Source: Streptomyces sp. NBC_00234 (GTDB taxonomy: Bacteria; Actinomycetota; Actinomycetes; Streptomycetales; Streptomycetaceae). Taken from it: a stretch of 64,000 bases of DNA. Where the stretch lies: NCBI RefSeq assembly GCF_036195325.1, contig NZ_CP108101.1, positions 5,890,001-5,954,000 of the forward strand. Direction: 5' to 3'. The first letter of the stretch is position 1; every line of letters begins with the position of its first letter. A model generated the notes under the pieces. That model worked only from the letters and a program-made list of their open reading frames with translations, was not told where the DNA came from and ran no database searches. Shown here in pieces: positions 62,214 to 64,000 of this stretch. A program made the translations under genes and the position numbers.

Positions 62214-63589
62214 CGTCCCGTAGTTCCGTGACGACGGCCCGCACCTCCTCGGAGGCGCGGGCCGTCGCCCGTACCCAAACGCTTCTCAAGGGCAGCAACG
62301 GCATCGGCACGGTCCGCCGTACGATCCTCCCCGGCGGTCTCCGGATCGTCACCGAGTCCCTGCCCTCCGTACGCTCCGCCACCTTCGGCATCTGGGCCAA
62401 CGTCGGATCACGCGACGAGACGCCCGCGCTGAACGGCGCGACGCACTACCTCGAACACCTCCTCTTCAAGGGCACCGCCAAGCGCAGCGCCCTCGACATC
62501 TCCTCCGCGATCGACGCGGTCGGCGGCGAGATGAACGCCTTCACGGCGAAGGAGTACACCTGCTACTACGCGCGGGTCCTCGACACGGACCTGCCGCTGG
62601 CCATCGACGTCGTCTGCGACATGCTGACCGGCTCCCTGATCGCCTCCGAGGACGTCGACGCCGAGCGCGGCGTCATCCTCGAAGAGATCGCGATGACCGA
62701 GGACGACCCGGGCGACTGCGTGCACGACCTGTTCGCGCACACGATGCTCGGCGACACCCCCCTCGGCCGCCCCGTCCTCGGCACGGTCGACACGGTCAAC
62801 GGGCTGAACCGCGGCCAGATCGCCCGCTTCTACAAGAAGCACTACGACCCCACGCACCTGGTCGTCGCCGCCGCGGGCAACGTCGACCACGCCACGGTCG
62901 TACGCCAGGTCCGCAAGGCGTTCGAGCGCGCCGGCGCCCTCTCCCGTACCGACGCCGTCCCGATGGCGCCGCGCGAGGGCTCCCGCACCCTGCGCACCGC
63001 GGGCCGCGTGGAGCTCCTGAACCGCAAGACGGAGCAGGCCCACGTGGTCCTCGGCATGCCGGGCCTGGCCCGGACCGACGAGCGCCGCTGGGCGCTCGGC
63101 GTCCTCAACACGGCGCTCGGCGGAGGCATGTCCTCCCGCCTCTTCCAGGAGGTACGGGAGAAGCGCGGGCTGGCCTACAGCGTGTACTCGTACACCTCGG
63201 GCTTCGCCGACTGCGGACTCTTCGGTGTGTACGCGGGCTGCCGGCCCAGCCAGGTCCACGACGTCCTCAAGATCTGCCGCGACGAGCTCGACCGCGTCGC
63301 GAACGACGGGCTCGACGACGAGGAGATCGGCCGTGCCATCGGCCAGCTCTCCGGCTCCACGGTCCTCGGCCTGGAGGACACCGGCGCGTTGATGAACCGC
63401 ATCGGCAAGAGTGAGCTGTGCTGGGGCGAGCAGATGTCGGTCGACGACATGCTGGAGCGGATCGCGGCGGTCACGCCCGACGACGTCCGCGCGGTGGCGG
63501 GCGATGTCCTGGGACACCGTCCTTCGCTCTCCGTCATCGGTCCGCTCAAGGACAAGCAGGCGGACCGCCTGCAAGAAGCGGTCTCCTAA
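62210..63589 (+). CDS. M16 family zinc peptidase (pitrilysin type)
   Basis: 459-aa processing-protease-like enzyme. GTG 62210 overlaps the pnp stop (GTGA). Inverted zinc motif HYLEH (His79, Glu82, His83) and the downstream ligand in ERGVILEEIAM are intact; the second half contains the inactive partner-like domain (LGMPGLARTDERRWALGVLN, GGGMSSRLFQEVREKRGLAY). Homologues sit after pnp in most actinobacteria. Substrate unknown; may degrade peptides or act in envelope maturation. Confidence 0.94.
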   Translation: MTSRSSVTTARTSSEARAVARTQTLLKGSNGIGTVRRTILPGGLRIVTESLPSVRSATFGIWANVGSRDETPALNGATHYLEHLLFKGTAKRSALDISSAIDAVGGEMNAFTAKEYTCYYARVLDTDLPLAIDVVCDMLTGSLIASEDVDAERGVILEEIAMTEDDPGDCVHDLFAHTMLGDTPLGRPVLGTVDTVNGLNRGQIARFYKKHYDPTHLVVAAAGNVDHATVVRQVRKAFERAGALSRTDAVPMAPREGSRTLRTAGRVELLNRKTEQAHVVLGMPGLARTDERRWALGVLNTALGGGMSSRLFQEVREKRGLAYSVYSYTSGFADCGLFGVYAGCRPSQVHDVLKICRDELDRVANDGLDDEEIGRAIGQLSGSTVLGLEDTGALMNRIGKSELCWGEQMSVDDMLERIAAVTPDDVRAVAGDVLGHRPSLSVIGPLKDKQADRLQEAVS

Positions 63590-63613
63590 CACTCCTCGTA
63601 AGGAAGAGATCAC

Positions 63614-64000
63614 ATGAGCAAGCTGCGCGTGGCCGTTCTCGGCGCCAAGGGACGCATCGGGTCCGAGGCGGTACGAGCCGTCGAGGCCGCCGACGACATG
63701 GAGCTGGTGGCCGCCCTGAGCCGCGGCGACAAGCTGGAGACCCTCGCGGACGCCGGCGCCCAGGTCGTCGTCGAGCTCACCACCCCCGCATCGGTGATGG
63801 GCAACCTCGACTTCTGCATCCGGCACGGCATCCACGCGGTCGTGGGCACGACCGGCTGGACCGACGAACGGCTCGCGCAGCTGAACACCTGGCTCGACGG
63901 CTCGCCGGAGACCGGGGTGCTCATCGCGCCGAACTTCTCCATCGGCGCGGTCCTCACGATGAAGTTCGCGGCACAGGCCGCGCCCTACTTCGAATCCGTC
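63614..64000 (+). CDS. dapB: 4-hydroxy-tetrahydrodipicolinate reductase (3' end outside window)
   Basis: First ~129 residues of DapB, which reduces the dapA product in lysine/diaminopimelate synthesis. ATG 63614 follows AGGAAGAG. The NAD(P)-binding loop LRVAVLGAKGRIGSEAVRAV and TTPASVMGNLDFCIRHGIHA, VVGTTGWTDERLAQL and LIAPNFSIGAV are visible. The reading frame runs to the last base. Confidence 0.95.
   Translation, partial: MSKLRVAVLGAKGRIGSEAVRAVEAADDMELVAALSRGDKLETLADAGAQVVVELTTPASVMGNLDFCIRHGIHAVVGTTGWTDERLAQLNTWLDGSPETGVLIAPNFSIGAVLTMKFAAQAAPYFESV

Noticed and set aside
1..64000. Search for tRNA/rRNA genes, insertion sequences, attachment sites and prophage genes
   Set aside because: No cloverleaf-like sequence, transposase or integrase motif was recognised by eye; a covariance-model scan would be needed to exclude small RNAs.

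Overview
The window is high-GC actinobacterial chromosome, almost certainly Streptomyces. Third codon positions are nearly all G or C, GTG starts are common, a DasR-type site precedes a chitinase, and the gene order (dxr-M50 protease-ispG-proS; rimP-nusA-ylxR-infB-DUF503-rbfA-truB-ribF; an ESX locus; rpsO-pnp-M16 protease-dapB) is the conserved Streptomyces core order I know from S. coelicolor. Both ends are cut inside genes: a FAD oxidoreductase at the left and dapB at the right. I found no tRNA, rRNA, IS element, prophage or CRISPR array.

Bases 1-13,940 hold catabolic genes: a PuuB/DadA-like FAD oxidoreductase, a secreted GH18 chitinase behind a near-perfect dre operator, a convergent PAP2 phosphatase with a suspicious G-run hairpin, gabT, a membrane VirD4/TraG-like ATPase, a PucR regulator, an aldehyde dehydrogenase and an acyl-CoA dehydrogenase. 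FAD oxidase, transaminase, PucR regulator and aldehyde dehydrogenase together suggest polyamine/GABA degradation to succinate.

Bases 13,940-25,390 hold a divergent second EPSP-synthase-like gene, a zinc-ribbon membrane protein, and the MEP-pathway genes dxr and ispG flanking a site-2 protease. Then come two GNAT acetyltransferases and proS, followed on the minus strand by an APH-fold protein without catalytic residues and a lipoprotein/ferritin-like pair.

Bases 25,560-37,660 are the translation-apparatus cluster. Between truB and ribF sits a 1,263-residue protein with a trypsin-like domain lacking its serine, a STAND/NACHT-type NTPase with an altered Walker A, and a long helical-repeat tail. 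A perfect 50-bp palindrome closes the cluster and faces a minus-strand peptide/nickel-type ABC importer (37,735-43,629).

Bases 43,828-59,258 are a type VII (ESX) secretion locus: an EspI/ParA-like ATPase, a small hypothetical, eccE, eccB, mycosin, esxB-esxA, a DUF397/BldB-like protein, eccC and eccD, in several divergent and convergent units. The window ends with rpsO, pnp, an M16 peptidase and dapB.

The best candidates for something new are the pseudo-protease/NTPase protein at 32,862-36,653, the pseudokinase at 23,399-24,319, the EPSP-synthase paralogue with alanine at the glyphosate-determining position, and the hairpin with a G-run at 4,126-4,169.
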